A stretch of 64,000 nt of DNA from Hymenopus coronatus (GCA_030762935.1 CM060890.1:70298265-70362264), one strand, 5' to 3'; counted from the first letter of the stretch, positions 1 to 11,910 are shown. Notes: generated by a model from the sequence alone, not told the origin. Translations and numbers: made by a program.

Positions 1-2650
1 TTATGGGAATGGAAACTGGACCGTAAGCACGTACGATAACAGAATTGAACGCCCAAATGTAACTATGACTCCAAAGTCACTGAAAAAGACGTAGGCCGTT
101 TTTAGACGGCAAAACCAACTCTCATCTTAAAAAGGAACAGATGTAATATTAGTCGAAGAGGAAAAAGACTTAGAAATGCATCAAAAGTTGTCAAATATTC
201 TTTTATTTTCTATGACAACCCTAGGCCGTTTCATGTTGGACAAAGCTGTAAGGATACAATATTACATTAGTCTGTATTTACTCTAGTCACTAATGTCTAC
301 AAATATTCCTAAAAAAAGTTACGAGTTTTCGAAACTCTACTCTTAACTGTGACAAACTATATGAGTCACAAACATATAATCTTTAATGCAACTCTCATGT
401 TTAAGTCATTTTAGGTACGGGAGGAATAGAAAGATGATCGAGCGCTAAAGATTAAAGATAAAAAAGGTTTAACGCGTACAACATTGAACTTTTGTGGAGA
501 GCTAAGAAATATTACGTGATATATCATATATATGCCTTTTACTTTTCTTATTAGAGCGAGACAGAGCTCCTATCAATGTAATAGCGGAGAATTGAATACA
601 AGGGATGCAATCCGTAACGAACATCCGTAAACCTCTTCGCTTACTACGAGAATTTATTGTTTATATAGTTTTTAGAAAAGGAGAAAGTAGATGAGTAATG
701 CTATCTCTGCTACAGGATATTACATCTACGGTCATTAAGTTGAATAAGATTTTTCTTGTTCTGTTTGTAGTAGTTCTAGAATCAATTATTGATACAAGGG
801 CTACGAGTATTTAATTTAAAATCTTTTACGCAATTCTTCAAACCATATCCATAAATATAGTCTGTCTGTAAGGCTAAAACATTTTTGCTACTGTTATTAT
901 GTTTTAAATATTTGATTTCCTATTTAGTATGGATAGCTTAATGCTTACCTTATTTCTTATAGGAAGATATTTCCATTTTGTGAGATTCTAGAAACAGTGC
1001 AAGCTCAGTATTTCCAGAGGCGATAGCGTGATAAATATTAGAGTTCATAAACATGGGAAACACGAATAGCAAGGTGCATAATGTAGGAATAAATGTTTAT
1101 GAATACAGGCCTATATGCTGTGGATGTGAACTCGGTTGCGTGTCATGTTGATATATGTTATTGAATTCATATGCCGCTGAGTCTAGCAGTTATTTAATGA
1201 GTACTCTTAGAGACCATTTTGCTCAGCTTTAGTTAGAAGAGCATTAAAGGATCAAATGTATTGTAAAATGTCATATACGAGAGTTTATGTACTGCATCCA
1301 TCAACTGGTTCACATCAAATCCCTTTAATTGAGGTTCAATCATGTCTTTCTACCAAACAGAGTTGAATTTGAGACGTGGTTATTTAAGCACATGTTTCAC
1401 GGTAATTGCTCTGATGAACTGAAATGCAGAGTGCTACAGGATCTTGAGGTGTAGTATTATATACCCTCTGGGAAATCAGATATGGAACATGTATTGTTCA
1501 CAACATAAAGTAATTGATTTACATTAATAGCTATTTAGAAATTCCTGTGTAAGCATTTCTTGTACTCTTGGAGTTTCATAATACACATCAACTTCTTATA
1601 TATTGTGACAGGTGGGATATTGTGAAGACAAAGTGAATTTTAAAACAAGAGCAATAAGTACTGGTTAAGGCTGTTGCAGAGAGATAATTTCACCAACAGG
1701 AAAGCTATATCCTAAGTCTTGAATAGCTGTATTCAAAAGATGTTAGAGGAAAATAGACATGGGGTCAGTACGGCAAGGAGGAGAAACAAATGACAAAAAC
1801 ACCTGGAAAGATGTCAAAAGAAGATTAATGGACATCAGTGAAAGGAAATTTGATTTACCTGTAAAATTATTAAAAAATCGTTTTGAATTTGGAAATTTAT
1901 TGTTTCATTTATGCACACCGCTAGGGCCTTTTCTTGATCCCAATACAAATTCCTTGCAGCCAAGCTTGTAGCGTCCCACCGTAGCCCTTTGTGTATTTGG
2001 TCTGTTTGTCCAAAAATGAATGTTTAAGTTATATTTCACAGAAGGGTTGCAACTATAGTTTATGTTATTCTGTCATAAAAGGAGAATGGCGGTTAATAAC
2101 AAAACAGTCTTAACGTGGTCACGAGCTCTCCGGACGCTATCCGCAAGCTAAACACAAAGCGTTGTAAGACGCATTTGGACAATTTTTATAGGAGCCATCC
2201 GATTCTATGTTTATAATTTAGAGCGAATAGAATAGTGGCTAAAACTGTGTCCATAGGATTATTATTTATTTAAATAGTAATATGAATTCATATCTCCGAA
2301 ATCGCAACCAGAAGATTCAATGCTACTCGCCGCTGATGCTAAGCCGAGGCTTACAGTAAGACAGTACTAAGACTTACACAAGTTAATCTAATATTGCAAA
2401 TAACAAACACAATACATTTATTTTAAAATTGAACTTAACGGCGCTAATAAACAAACTATTATGATTATTCTTTAATAGTTCTCACTAAATATACATAACT
2501 TCATATCATATCATACTTCGTCTGTTCACCTAAATTTACATATAAATAGAAAACACACCAAAGTGCCTCAATACGTGGTGAATATTAGCCAAAATTGCTC
2601 AACGAGTAAATAATGTATAATTTTATCCACAACAAGATAATTACAAGAGA
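1..2650. other. Unassigned AT-rich DNA, no gene recognised
   Basis: No coding frame, tRNA-like box or repeat shared with the rest of the window was recognised here. The longest frame, 1759-1971 on the plus strand (70 codons), has no recognisable motif and is probably chance. The stretch 2090-2380 is somewhat richer in GC and complexity than its surroundings, but it matches nothing else in the window. Confidence 0.5.
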
Positions 2651-2921
2651 AATGTATATGTTGAATTTCCTGTAAATAGCCTATGGCATCCTCTTCATTC
2701 TGGATGACTTTTCTATAACTGATAAACAATTAGCTAACTTACTACACAAAAATGTAGAGCACGTCAAAACAAAAAATGTGTGTTCTATATACTTTGTTGA
2801 GCTAACCATTTAGGATATGTTTCTTGTTATTTGGTCCAATTTTAAAATTAATACATTTTTTCAACATGAAGTCTCCATATGTTTTTCTGTCTACTTAATC
2901 CTGGCCATATAAACAGAACAG
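2651..2921 (+). repeat. R1 repeat, central fragment
   Basis: This aligns by eye to the central part of the R1 consensus. It starts at the block about TATATGTTGAATTTCCTG and runs through TTCATTCTGGATGA to the CCTGGCCATATAAACA block. The head and tail are missing, so it is a decayed fragment of the family described at 10293-11138. Confidence 0.7.
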
Positions 2922-3480
2922 AATTTCAATATCAACTTAATGCCTTCTTACCTTTATGTAAAAGGCCCCAGGACAAGCCAATATCTGTCACTTCTGTTAG
3001 CCTAGTCATTGAATTTGAATGTTAATTAAATGCTGTAATATATTTATGTAAATAGAAACAGGACATGGCGACATATTTTGTCACTCCAGTTGGCCAGCCA
3101 ATGAAGGTCTAAAATGGAGTATTATGGATATAAATTATCAACCAGCTGAATTATGTACTAATCATTAGCACTCATTTAAAGGTACATACAATTTGTCAAC
3201 AACCTCTGCATTCTCCTCCCCCCTCCCAATGGCCATATTCTTCATCTTTAAACCCTCCCATGCAGGTCTTTACATCGCTCCATCATTGTACATCTTAGCT
3301 CTTCAAATGTCTTTTTTTACTTGTGAGGTCTTATGGCTCGTTAGATCCTCACCAACTTTGAATGACCAATAGATTTCTTCCCATTTGGAAGATAGTGAAG
3401 CATGGCTTTGGCATTCAATTTGTGGGCACTGGTGTAGATAATTTATCCATTTCTTCTGGTGGTATTTTATGTTTCGTTTC
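2922..3480. other. Unassigned sequence, no gene recognised
   Basis: This is AT-rich sequence between an R1 fragment and a SINE. A pyrimidine-rich stretch lies near 3205-3270. No coding frame or repeat match was recognised. Confidence 0.4.
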
Positions 3481-3848
3481 GTAATCGGCTTACTCACCCC
3501 ATATTTGAAGGGCTGATCCCTCAAGACTTGCAAACCAATGCCCAGAGGCTAGAAGTCTGTCGGGGAAACAACGGCACGAAACTACAGAATGGAGAGCCTG
3601 TTACGAGTGGTCGTCCCGTAGTTAGGCATTGGCATGAGGAAGTGGATGATAGGAAATGTAAGCTAAATTGATTATAGGATAGGTTATGATGGAGCAATTG
3701 GTGGAATGAATGGTGGGAGAAACCTGGCCCGAAATAAACCCGCCCAGATGGCGCTTCGTCCACCTCAAATCCCACATGCGGGCGTTTGGGATCGAACATA
3801 GCGATGATGGGAAGCGAGCGCTCTAACCACTTAACCACGGCGCCGCCT
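3481..3848 (-). mobile_element. tRNA-derived SINE, family S2
   Basis: Read on the minus strand, the 5' end (near 3848) is tRNA-like: an A-box-like TGGTTAAGTGG followed by a B-box-like TGTTCGATCCC. A body follows with GAGGTGGACGAAGCG, GGCGGGTTT and CATTCATTCCACCAATTGCT. The same body recurs on the plus strand at 22671-23092, and its core (GGTGGAC, then GGCGGGTTT-like) recurs near 36.9, 46.4 and 52.8 kb. Repetition in several places with internal pol III boxes supports a SINE rather than a tRNA gene. The 115-codon frame across it is not a gene. Confidence 0.75.
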
Positions 3849-4014
3849 TTATTGTATGTAATGAACAATAAGTTTCAATAATAATAATAAATGGTAACTT
3901 CCTCTCTTCCCAAGAAATACCCATAATCTCTCTTGCCTGTTCCTATGGATCGTCGGCGTATGTACCTACGGATCCCAAAATCTCACATACCAGGTGGCCC
4001 AACTGCCACGCATT

Positions 4015-4255
4015 TACTACCCTTTTGTGCGTTAAAACGGTTGCAGAACTCAACGGATCAAAATCGGTAAGGGAAAAATTTGCTTCTCAATTAGCGAGAC
4101 ACGTTCACCGTCTCCGCTGATAAGAAATACAGACCAAAACCAAAGTCTTTGAAATAGCTCCGTTGTGTTCTACAACCCCTTTAACGCACGAAAGGATACC
4201 AGCAACGTTAAAATCAGGCCAGTTGGTATTTTTATGAAATGCAACGGTTTATTTT
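4015..4255. repeat. Unclassified repeat RP, copy 1
   Basis: Blocks here such as TTGCAGAACTCAACGG, TCTCAATTAGCGAGACACG and GAAATAGCTCCGTTGTG match the segment at 13425-13915 in the same order and orientation. In the second copy the region is interrupted by a SINE. The class is unknown. There are no visible terminal repeats. Confidence 0.55.
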
Positions 4256-4340
4256 TTCCATCCGCTATACACCAATTCTAAACGAGACGAGAATCTTTTA
4301 GCGAATCTGGTTAGTTGGATGCTCTCTTTCAACCCTCATC

Positions 4341-4620
4341 ACGCTCCGTGGTGCAATGGTTACCATGCTAACTTCATATACCCAAGGTCGCGGGTTCAAA
4401 CCCGGCGGAGGACGATGGATTTTTTTCGGGTGTAAAAATCCTTAGCATGGCTTCCTTCGGAAGGGAAGTAAAGCCATTGGTACCATATCGTAGATTTACG
4501 GCACGTAAAAGAACCTCAAGCCTGATAGAGAGACCTCTGAGCAAAATTAAGCGGTCTTTCATGCGGAATTTAGAATGGGACACTGAGAACCATAGTAGTT
4601 AAAGAGCGTCCATAAATAAC
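4341..4620 (+). mobile_element. tRNA-derived SINE, family S1, near full length
   Basis: The head is tRNA-like: A box TGGTGCAATGG and B box GGTTCAAACCC, spaced as in a tRNA. The body contains ATCCTTAGCATGGCTTCC, GTAGATTTACGGCACGTAAA, AAAATTAAGCGGTCTTTCA and a 3' end AAAGAGCGTCCATAAATAA. Further copies are at 30731-31025 (minus), 37141-37312, 42725-42985 and 50751-50842 (minus). This is the best-preserved S1 copy here. It is a retrotransposed pol III element, not a functional tRNA. Confidence 0.85.
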
Positions 4621-5420
4621 ACATCATTTACATTTTTTTTTCCAACCCTAGTTCAGATATTTTCTCAATAAATCGCTCTCATGCATTCCGCAATGGTTTA
4701 TTATATCCCATCAAAATTTCTTAGAATATTCTCAATCTTCTTTAGAAACTATTGCTGCAACCGTAAATGAATTTTGGTTCTTCAAAGCACTTACTTTCAG
4801 CGTGAGATTCTTGTACGCTCATGCTAAAGTTCATCCTTTATACCAATGCTATCATATTCCTTAAATAAGATTCTGATAAATAAGATTTATAACGCAAAAC
4901 AGTTCGTTCCACTTCTCATGATGTCATCAGGGCATATTTGAAATATTTTATGAGTTCCGTATCAGCATCACAAAGCAAATAGCACTTTTAGTATTTAAAA
5001 GTGCAGCTTGTATACGGTATATTACACTGAACCCTGCATTCCTTTCAACTATGCTTTTCATGTTCATCTTTACTTCAGGGACAATGCTCGTGGATTAGTA
5101 AATCGTCTTGACAGTTCTACATGCAGCATAGATTCAATCAGCTCCATATCTCTGGAATGTAACCGTGTGGCTAGCTTTTTGAACAAATTGGCAATCAAAA
5201 ACAGTTTTCTCTGAAGCCGTTCTGTTACTAGACGTTTCACAGTTGGTATAGTAGAACTGCCACTGGTTTCTAAATAAGTACATTGCTAGAAAACGTATTA
5301 TGGTTGCAAAACAAATTAATGTTGCTCTCATTTGAGCAGGACAAAAATGTTGCTCTAACTGCTTCCTTCCTACCGACGTGGTTCTATGTTATGCAGTGAT
5401 AGCTGTTTTGCACTAATGGA
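4621..5420. other. Unassigned sequence, no gene recognised
   Basis: AT-rich sequence between two SINEs. Short frames on both strands near 5008-5331 overlap each other and have no recognisable motif. No repeat match was seen. Confidence 0.4.
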
Positions 5421-5560
5421 TTTCAATGCTTCTTAGCGCAGGGGATCGTGCGTTCGTACTCCGCCTTGGGAATGGGTGTGTGTATGTATGTGTAAGTTTA
5501 AAACAGAAGAAAACAGGCATACAGTAATCATACAGCAAAGAAAGTAAAACATTAGGTAAA
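5421..5560 (+). mobile_element. SINE family S3, 5'-truncated copy
   Basis: The block around GCGCAGGGGATCGTGCG, CCGCCTTGGGAATGGGTGT and the following TAAGTTTAAAACAGAAGAAA match, read forwards, the minus-strand copy at 12539-12809. The A-box region is missing or degraded, and the B-box region is altered (GTTCGTACTCC). Confidence 0.65.
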
Positions 5561-6109
5561 TAGAAGTAGGGTATACAGCGCCGGAGTATGAATAAACCTG
5601 CCCAATTTTGCGGGAATGGTGGTTTTCATATTAAACGGGATCGATCATCTATACCTACGTTTTCGACCATTGTGTTGCTTTAATGTTTTATATAAATTTT
5701 CAAATTACCGATATGTTAGTGGTGCTCTAATATCATTTACAAATTAGAATAACGACTATATTGCTGGAACCATCTTTCGAGATTTATGGTCTAAATGATT
5801 CTCTCAGCCTAACACAGGGAAATCTTGGAGAAGAAAATATTTGCTCGCCGCAGCAGAGCTGCAGGACATTTATTTGTGGTTTCTTTCACTTCCTCAGGTC
5901 TTCGGGTCCGGTTAGTTACCATGTGCCTTTCTAATTTATTTCCTCAGTGTTTCCCATATTGTTATCTTACTCCTATCTAGCACTTGGTACGGCTCCCTTG
6001 ATAACAGAAATCTCAATGGAGGAAAGGTCTAACCAGATGACAATATGTTTACTTCCTTTCTACGTGCCGTAAGCAGAAAGATTGTAGAGTCTCCGAAAAT
6101 GCGATGTTG
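5561..6109. other. Unassigned sequence, no gene recognised
   Basis: Unique-looking AT-rich sequence between a SINE and an R1 fragment. No coding frame, boxes or repeat match was recognised. Confidence 0.4.
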
Positions 6110-6375
6110 AGGTTTTTCGGAATATGTGTTTGAGGATCCCAGCTTTAGAAAAATGTCCGTGAATATCAAGTGTATGTGAGCGTGCGAAATTTGTGTGCGC
6201 TACTCATAAACAAAAAGTTGGTTAATATCAAACTTGATATTTAAGCTCGTCAGCTTTCAAGAATTCCACACAATGATTCTAAGACAATCCCCTATCCCAA
6301 ACTACCCTTTGCATGGAACATTTTTATTTTTCTTAAAAATGGCTCTAACGTTCTAAAATGCTGTTTTAGATTAGT
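6110..6375 (+). repeat. R1 repeat, fragment of first half
   Basis: Contains the diverged R1 blocks GAATATGTGTTTGAGGATCC, CCCAAACTACCCTTTGCATG and TCTTAAAAATGGCTCTAACG. The palindromic head and the entire second half are absent. Confidence 0.65.
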
Positions 6376-6766
6376 TATTTATGTAACGACCCTATAATGC
6401 TAGTTATTGTCATACAAGTGAGGTAATCTCACTAGTATTCTATGAGAGTTGCATATATAATTTTTAGGACATGTATATAATATCTAGATATAATAAATAT
6501 TTAATATCTAGATATAATACTTAGGAAAGATGAATCCGCCGAATGCTATGCGTCGATAACAAAAGAAATTCGATTCACAGTGATAATTGATTTGCAAGAT
6601 GGAGACTCAGGTATTTTGGCCTAGTGTTATATCAGGAGGCGATTAATGTTTTAACAATTTATCTCCACAGAAATGAAAAAAGATATACGAAAAGCTATAT
6701 TATAAGTTTATGGTTCGGAAAATAACAAAATATGTAACTTCATTCTCGGAAAATGTCCTCATAGTT

Positions 6767-7005
6767 TACATTGAAGAAGTGTCAAAAACATTGAAATCCC
6801 CAACCTTGTGGAGAAATTATTCAGTATTGAAATTACTCTATATGTGAAAAATGGGATAGATGTATCCCAATATAAGGAGTTGTACTCCCTGTTAAAACAG
6901 AAATCGGTAGCATACAGTGGGAAAAAAGCGAAAATATTTTCCACAGATGAGTTTAAAACCTTCATTGATGAATCACCTGACAATATATATCTACTGATAC
7001 TGATA
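6767..7005 (+). pseudogene. Crypton-like tyrosine recombinase fragment (decayed)
   Basis: Two overlapping frames together give a conserved-looking protein stretch. From 6767, YIEEVSKTLKSPTLWRNYSV is read in one frame. After a frameshift near 6825 the reading continues as LYVKNGIDVSQYKELYSLLK, KQKSVAYSGKKAKIF, then STDEFKTFIDESPDNIYLL. This pattern (LWxxYSxLK, then a GxDIxxYxKLxxxLKxxSxGYxxKKxKxF block, then FxxFIxEAPDxxYLL) resembles the core-binding part of arthropod phage-integrase-like proteins of Crypton type, from memory of the family. The catalytic R...HxxR...Y domain is absent. It ends where the frame turns into low-complexity sequence. Likely a transposon relic; the identification needs a profile search. 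Confidence 0.5.
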
Positions 7006-7344
7006 ATATATATCACTATTCTCGTAAAAATAAATATTTGGTTGGAAGTAGAGCTACCGCACAAGCCTTAGGTTATTGATATCCTCGTCTCTGTGATGCC
7101 AATGTCATGACCTATTTTGTTTTGCTTAGGTAATATTATGAGTTTAGATTTGGAAAATAAATATATATTCTTATACTTCTTATATGTAATTAAATATTGC
7201 TGGAAGTTATTGTTTCTGAGATGCTTCTGTAATTTTATGCAGATAAGCAGGCAGTGAGCACCCATTAATAGGACAGTGCGCAAGCGCTTCAATATAGAAA
7301 TGAAAATATGTATCTGTGATTTTCAACCGTAAATAATAACATTT
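7006..7344. other. Unassigned sequence, no gene recognised
   Basis: AT-rich stretch downstream of the recombinase relic. No continuation of the recombinase domain was recognised in any frame. Confidence 0.35.
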
Positions 7345-7550
7345 CAGTAAATAAAATTTATATCTTGCATTTTCAGGGTATTAACTCTGATGTTCTATTC
7401 CTTATGGATGACATTTGCGTAACTGGTAATCCATAAGAGATAAAATTACTATTTATAAAATGTGGACCTCGTCAAATGATTTTTGTGGAGTTAACCATTT
7501 CCAAGATATATGTTGCTATTGATTAAAATGTTCTAAAAACAAAAACTGTC
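7345..7550 (+). repeat. R1 repeat, central fragment
   Basis: Diverged match to the R1 centre: TAAATAAAATTTATATCTTG, then TTATGGATGAC, then TTTTGTGGAGTTAACCATTT. Both ends are missing. Confidence 0.6.
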
Positions 7551-8010
7551 ATTCGTTTGTGGGTTCTAACTCCTGACTCATTTCTTGAAGACATATTGGT
7601 AGTTACGCACGGTGTGCCGATAAAATATTGGTTGGGTTTTACAGAGATTTCGGGATAGTTAATATGCAATCAGTTGCGAGTTGGACTACCTAGGTGTCAT
7701 ATAGTGTCAAATTTTGTCAAAATACGTTTTAATTTAATGGATGACACAAAGTATTTAATTGAATTCAATAAATACTGTATTAAGGGCAGTGCAAATCGTA
7801 CTTTCTTATTTTCTTCATTCTGTAACGGTACTAGTAAACTAATATTTTGCTTCACTGACAAAATAACTTTATTATTATCCTATGTGAAAGAGAAATCCAG
7901 GGGAAGACACTCACTATCAAGAGTGCAAAAGCAATGCGTGTATCGGGAGATCCGTGGTGCTCGTGGTGCTCGTGGTGCTCGTGGGGGAGTTTGACTTTGT
8001 GTAATCATTT
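7551..8010. other. Unassigned sequence with a 9-bp triplet repeat near its end
   Basis: No gene was recognised. A 106-codon frame (7674-7994) ends in three tandem copies of a 9-bp unit GTGGTGCTC at about 7953-7980, which gives repeated Gly-Ala-Arg in translation. The rest of that frame has no recognisable motif. Confidence 0.35.
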
Positions 8011-8808
8011 AAAAATCTGATGCGTTCCACAAATTATTGTTAAAATGCTTGTTCTTCTATCTTATTTGAGATTAGCAGAAATATCTTTAATCACTTGCTT
8101 CCTTGTAAGTAGAAGGAAAATAAGGGACTCCACTAGGCTAAAACGAACGTCAACTTCCTTATAAGTTGATTGCCATGTATTTTAAATCCGTTTGTATACC
8201 GGGCCAGGAGTTAACACCTTTTCGTGTGAGAAAAGTTTAGTATTTTAAATCTGAAAACAACAAAAAGGAATATCTTAGAAATGGTCAGTTACACGAAAAA
8301 AGTATATGTCTTAAAGTATGTGTTTTAACGTCCTCTGTATTTTTTGTACAGTAAGTTCCTGTCTATCGCTTACAGTTTACCAGTTAAGCAAAATTCAAAA
8401 AAAATCATTCAGAATAAAGAGGTCTTTAGAGGCTATTTCCAGAACATTTAAGATATATATTTTATTTGCCACATAAATATCTTTAATTTACCATATTTTA
8501 ATAAAAATCATTAAAACATTTTCGAAAATTTTTCCATGCAAAGGGTAGTTTGGGGTGGGGGGATTTTTCTCAAAATATTTGTGTCGCTTCCCTGGAAAAT
8601 ACCAAACTTAAATACCAAGTTAGGTACTTAGCGGTCTTTTCGTTTTTGAGCTATGCTGCACACACACGGACATTTTTCTAAAAATGCATTCTTTGGACTC
8701 AGGCGGAACCAAAATATGTATTTCCTGTGAAATCTTGGTATCGTATTTTGGGTGAAATGCAATACCTTCTCTATACACTATGTACATAGTACTGTAGAGA
8801 AAGTAAAA
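8011..8808 (-). mobile_element. R1 element, full-length single copy
   Basis: On the minus strand this runs from the palindromic head (TTTTACTTTCTCTA near 8808, with the TATGTACATAGT core) to the tail ending at 8011 as the complement of AAAAATCTGATGCGTTCC. The internal blocks follow the order seen in the 10293 copy. The usual TAGAGAAAGTCATGTGAATG segment of the tail is partly deleted here, so the 3' hairpin is incomplete. Confidence 0.85.
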
Positions 8809-10292
8809 TTGTGGGCAGAAGCAATGAGAATCTTTTATAAGGTTGTGCAATAAAAGTTTATTTATATAAATAAATATATTAGTACATTTGTGACGAATTT
8901 CTTTTTCAGCAAACTTCAGTGTCATCCCGAATTTGACTCTACAGTGAAACTACTATCAGTAATGATTTTTATTACGTAGGAACTATATTTCTTATTTAAA
9001 TCATTAAGCCATATATCTTGTCCAAAGCTCCAAAGTTAACATTTATGTAACAAAGCTAGATGAAATTGACGAAGTCGCTCTTGTTAAACAAGTTAAAATA
9101 GGTTTTTTAAATGTCTGCATAATTAACCCATAGATTCGATTATGTAAACTTTAATGGTGCTACCGTTGACCTAAGCCACATATACAATGAAATTTCAAGC
9201 GCAGAGTACATAAACAGAGGCACGAAGGTCATTTACAATGCAGTCGTAAGCGTTACGCAAGAATTTGAGTTTCTAGATATTTAAATTGCATACATACGGA
9301 TATCTTTCAAGCGTCTTGCAAGTTTCAAATTGAGTAACATAACCAACAAACCAAATAAGAAAATTCAGTCAATATTTTACAAATAATAAAATTACATAGT
9401 AACAACTGACACTCGCGGCAATGACGTAATAATATTGCTCATCCAAAAATACTGAAAATAATGCAAACATAGATACTGCAGAAAGTGATAAAGCTGCATA
9501 TTTAATGAATTATGAATTATAGCTTTGCGCCTTACAATTTATGAGAGTTAAAATATCTAGATACAGATGGTGAGTGCATTCATTAAATCGAAGGAGGGTT
9601 TATAAGGAGACTGTCATAACCTCTTGAGGGAAATGAGAGATGGCGAGCACGGCATACAGAAGAACATAGCAGGCCCTGTAATATCTTACATTGCGATCGT
9701 CTATGGCTGAATTTTAGGGTAATGTATACGGGCAGGAACGCAGAATTTTCTCTGTCTACGAAAGTGGTGTAGCGGTGGCGTATGCATATATTAATGCTTA
9801 CATTGAACAACATGACTGCAAAGCTTTGCGCTTACGTCTGCGCTTACTTATCATTGTGAATGGCACATAGTAAATTGAAAGCAGCAAAGGGTACAATATT
9901 GTAGAATTCCTAATTGATAACGCAAACGTGAAATGCTAATGTCAAAACGTGACATTGTGAAGATCTTTAACTAATTAGCGGATTTGAATCAGCAAAAATG
10001 CAGCAACTGCATTGTTTGAAAGTAAGTGAGGTATCAAAATTCCTTAGGCGATAAAGAGCTAGGCATAAAACTTAGACATTCTCCAGAAAAAAAACACGAA
10101 CAATTCCTTCAGCCGGGTAAAATTAGGTATGTCAAAGAATAAAATAATCACGATATATGCAATATTATTTAGATCAAACAGAATTTTCGGTACAATATTC
10201 TTAAGGTCATAAAATAATTTAGGTTTAGGATAAAAATTGTTTACTGTTGATCACCCCGCATAATAATTAACTGCTATTCTTCTTCAAAGATA
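8809..10292. other. Unassigned AT-rich DNA, no gene recognised
   Basis: No coding frame, pol III boxes or repeat shared with other parts of the window was recognised. A more GC-rich stretch lies around 9590-9850. Its short minus-strand frame (76 codons) has no recognisable domain. Confidence 0.4.
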
Positions 10293-11138
10293 TTTACTTT
10301 CTCCACACGTACTATGTAAATAGTGTATAGAGAAGGTATTGCATTCCACCAAAAAATTTCGTTATCGAGATTTCACAGAAAATAGACGTTTCAGGGGCCC
10401 TTGTATCCAATTAAAGCAATTTAGAAAAAGGTACGTGTATGTCCATGTGACTGTGAACACCATAACTCAAAAACGAAAATTCTGTAAAATACCAAACCTG
10501 GTATATAAGTTTAGCATCTTCCACGGATGCGACACGAAGATTTTGAGAAAATTCCTTCCTCCCCCAAACTACCCTTTACATGGAAACATTTTCCAAAGTT
10601 TAGTTTTCTTAAAAATGTCTCAAAGGTTATTGATTGAAATAACTTATATTAAAACTATTAACACGCCAAATAAAATGTATATCTTGATTTTCTGGGAATA
10701 GCCTCGAAGACCTCTTTATTCTGAATTAATTTTGCTGGAGTTTGTAAAACTAGCAAACTGTAAAAGATAGATAAGAACTTACTACACAAAACATGTAGAT
10801 TTCGTTGAAACACACAATTTATGTCATATACATTTTTTTCGTGGAGTTGTCCATTTTTAAGATATTCGTTGTTATTGGTTTCAGTTTTAAAATACTTAAA
10901 AAACTTTTCACATACCGGAATTTGTCAACTCCTGGCAATGCAAAGAAACGGACTTCATCCATATGGCAACCAGCTTTAAGAAGATTTTACTATCGTTTTA
11001 GCCTAGTGTATTCCATTATTTCCTTTCTACTCACAAGAAACAATTTCTGCAAGAAGTAGTTAGAAGAATAAGCATTTTAACAATAATTTATTACAGAGAT
11101 GTAGAGAAAGTCATGTGAATGGAACACATCAGATTTTT
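10293..11138 (+). mobile_element. R1 element, full-length reference copy
   Basis: This is the reference copy for the R1 family. The head is TTTACTTTCTCCACACGTAC followed by TATGTAAATAGT and GTATAGAGAAGGTA, so the first ~45 bases are nearly self-complementary. Then come GATTTCACAGAAAATA, GGTACGTGTATGTCCATGTG (proto-microsatellite position), AACTCAAAAACGAAAA, GATGCGACACGAAGATTTTG, CAAACTACCCTTTACATGG, TATATCTTGATTTTCTGGGA, CTTACTACACAAAACATGTA and AATTTGTCAACTCCTGGC. The tail reads GATGTAGAGAAAGTCATGTG, AATGGAACACATCAGATTTT. In the tail, TAGAGAAAGT is the inverse of the head ACTTTCTCTA, and ATGTG/CACAT can form a hairpin. No translatable gene is present: frames are short and broken in every copy. 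The termini are supported because other copies begin and end at the same words. Confidence 0.9.
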
Positions 11139-11910
11139 ATGTCCGCAGTGCGAAATCATTTTAGATACAGGTGTACCTCAAATTTGAAGAAACTTCACGA
11201 TGTGCTCTGATATCTACAATGGTGTTAACTTAGTGGAGTTTTTTTTTTTTTTTGCTCGTAATTAAAACTAAGTTATGTTTACACAAGACTTGGTCAACTG
11301 ACATTCTAGCCTGATCGGTAATTGGACTGTAGAGGAAATTTTTCTAAGGGTGTTTTCTTGTAGACTATGCGCAAGCTTCCACTGCTTTTCCATAACTAAT
11401 TATTCCTTTTCTGGTAAACACCACACAACAGCTAGATTTTTAGGTTGATATTCCCTACTTTATGGATTATCCCTTAACTCTGCCTGATTAAAAGGTTAAT
11501 TCTTCACAATATTTTTAGAGGAATAATAACAAAAGAGCACTTATCCCAACCGACCAAATAAATAAAGGTATTTGGGTTTGGTGTTAAGCTGTAAGCGACC
11601 TCTGAGCCTGTATAAGGGGAGGTCAACCCAGCTTTCTTCACTGTGTTACAAAATCTCCATCATTCTCCTCTTGTGTGTATAATATTGTATTATAAATTAC
11701 GTAGTGTTCTTCGTCTCCAAATTTCCTCTAAGATGTTGTCTCCAGGGAATGAAGCAGTATTTCTTCTCTTATTATTTTGAATTACTTTATTTGCACTAAG
11801 AATCCATACAAAGTATATGGCTATCGTCAGTATAGGCTGTAATTTTGTCACATTCTAAACCCATGTTTTTCTTTATATGTAGTACATCTTTGTTTTCTTG
11901 CTAATACCAA
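11139..11910. other. Unassigned sequence, no gene recognised
   Basis: AT-rich sequence with a poly-T run of about 16 near 11239. No coding frame or repeat match was recognised. Confidence 0.35.

Noticed and set aside
1..1050. Suspicion that the first kilobase is unusual or misassembled, because it shares no repeat with the rest
   Set aside because: No internal sign of error such as adaptor, duplication or composition jump was found. Absence of repeats is not evidence of misassembly.
3521..3868. 115-codon minus-strand frame
   Set aside because: It coincides with a tRNA-derived SINE and carries no protein motif.
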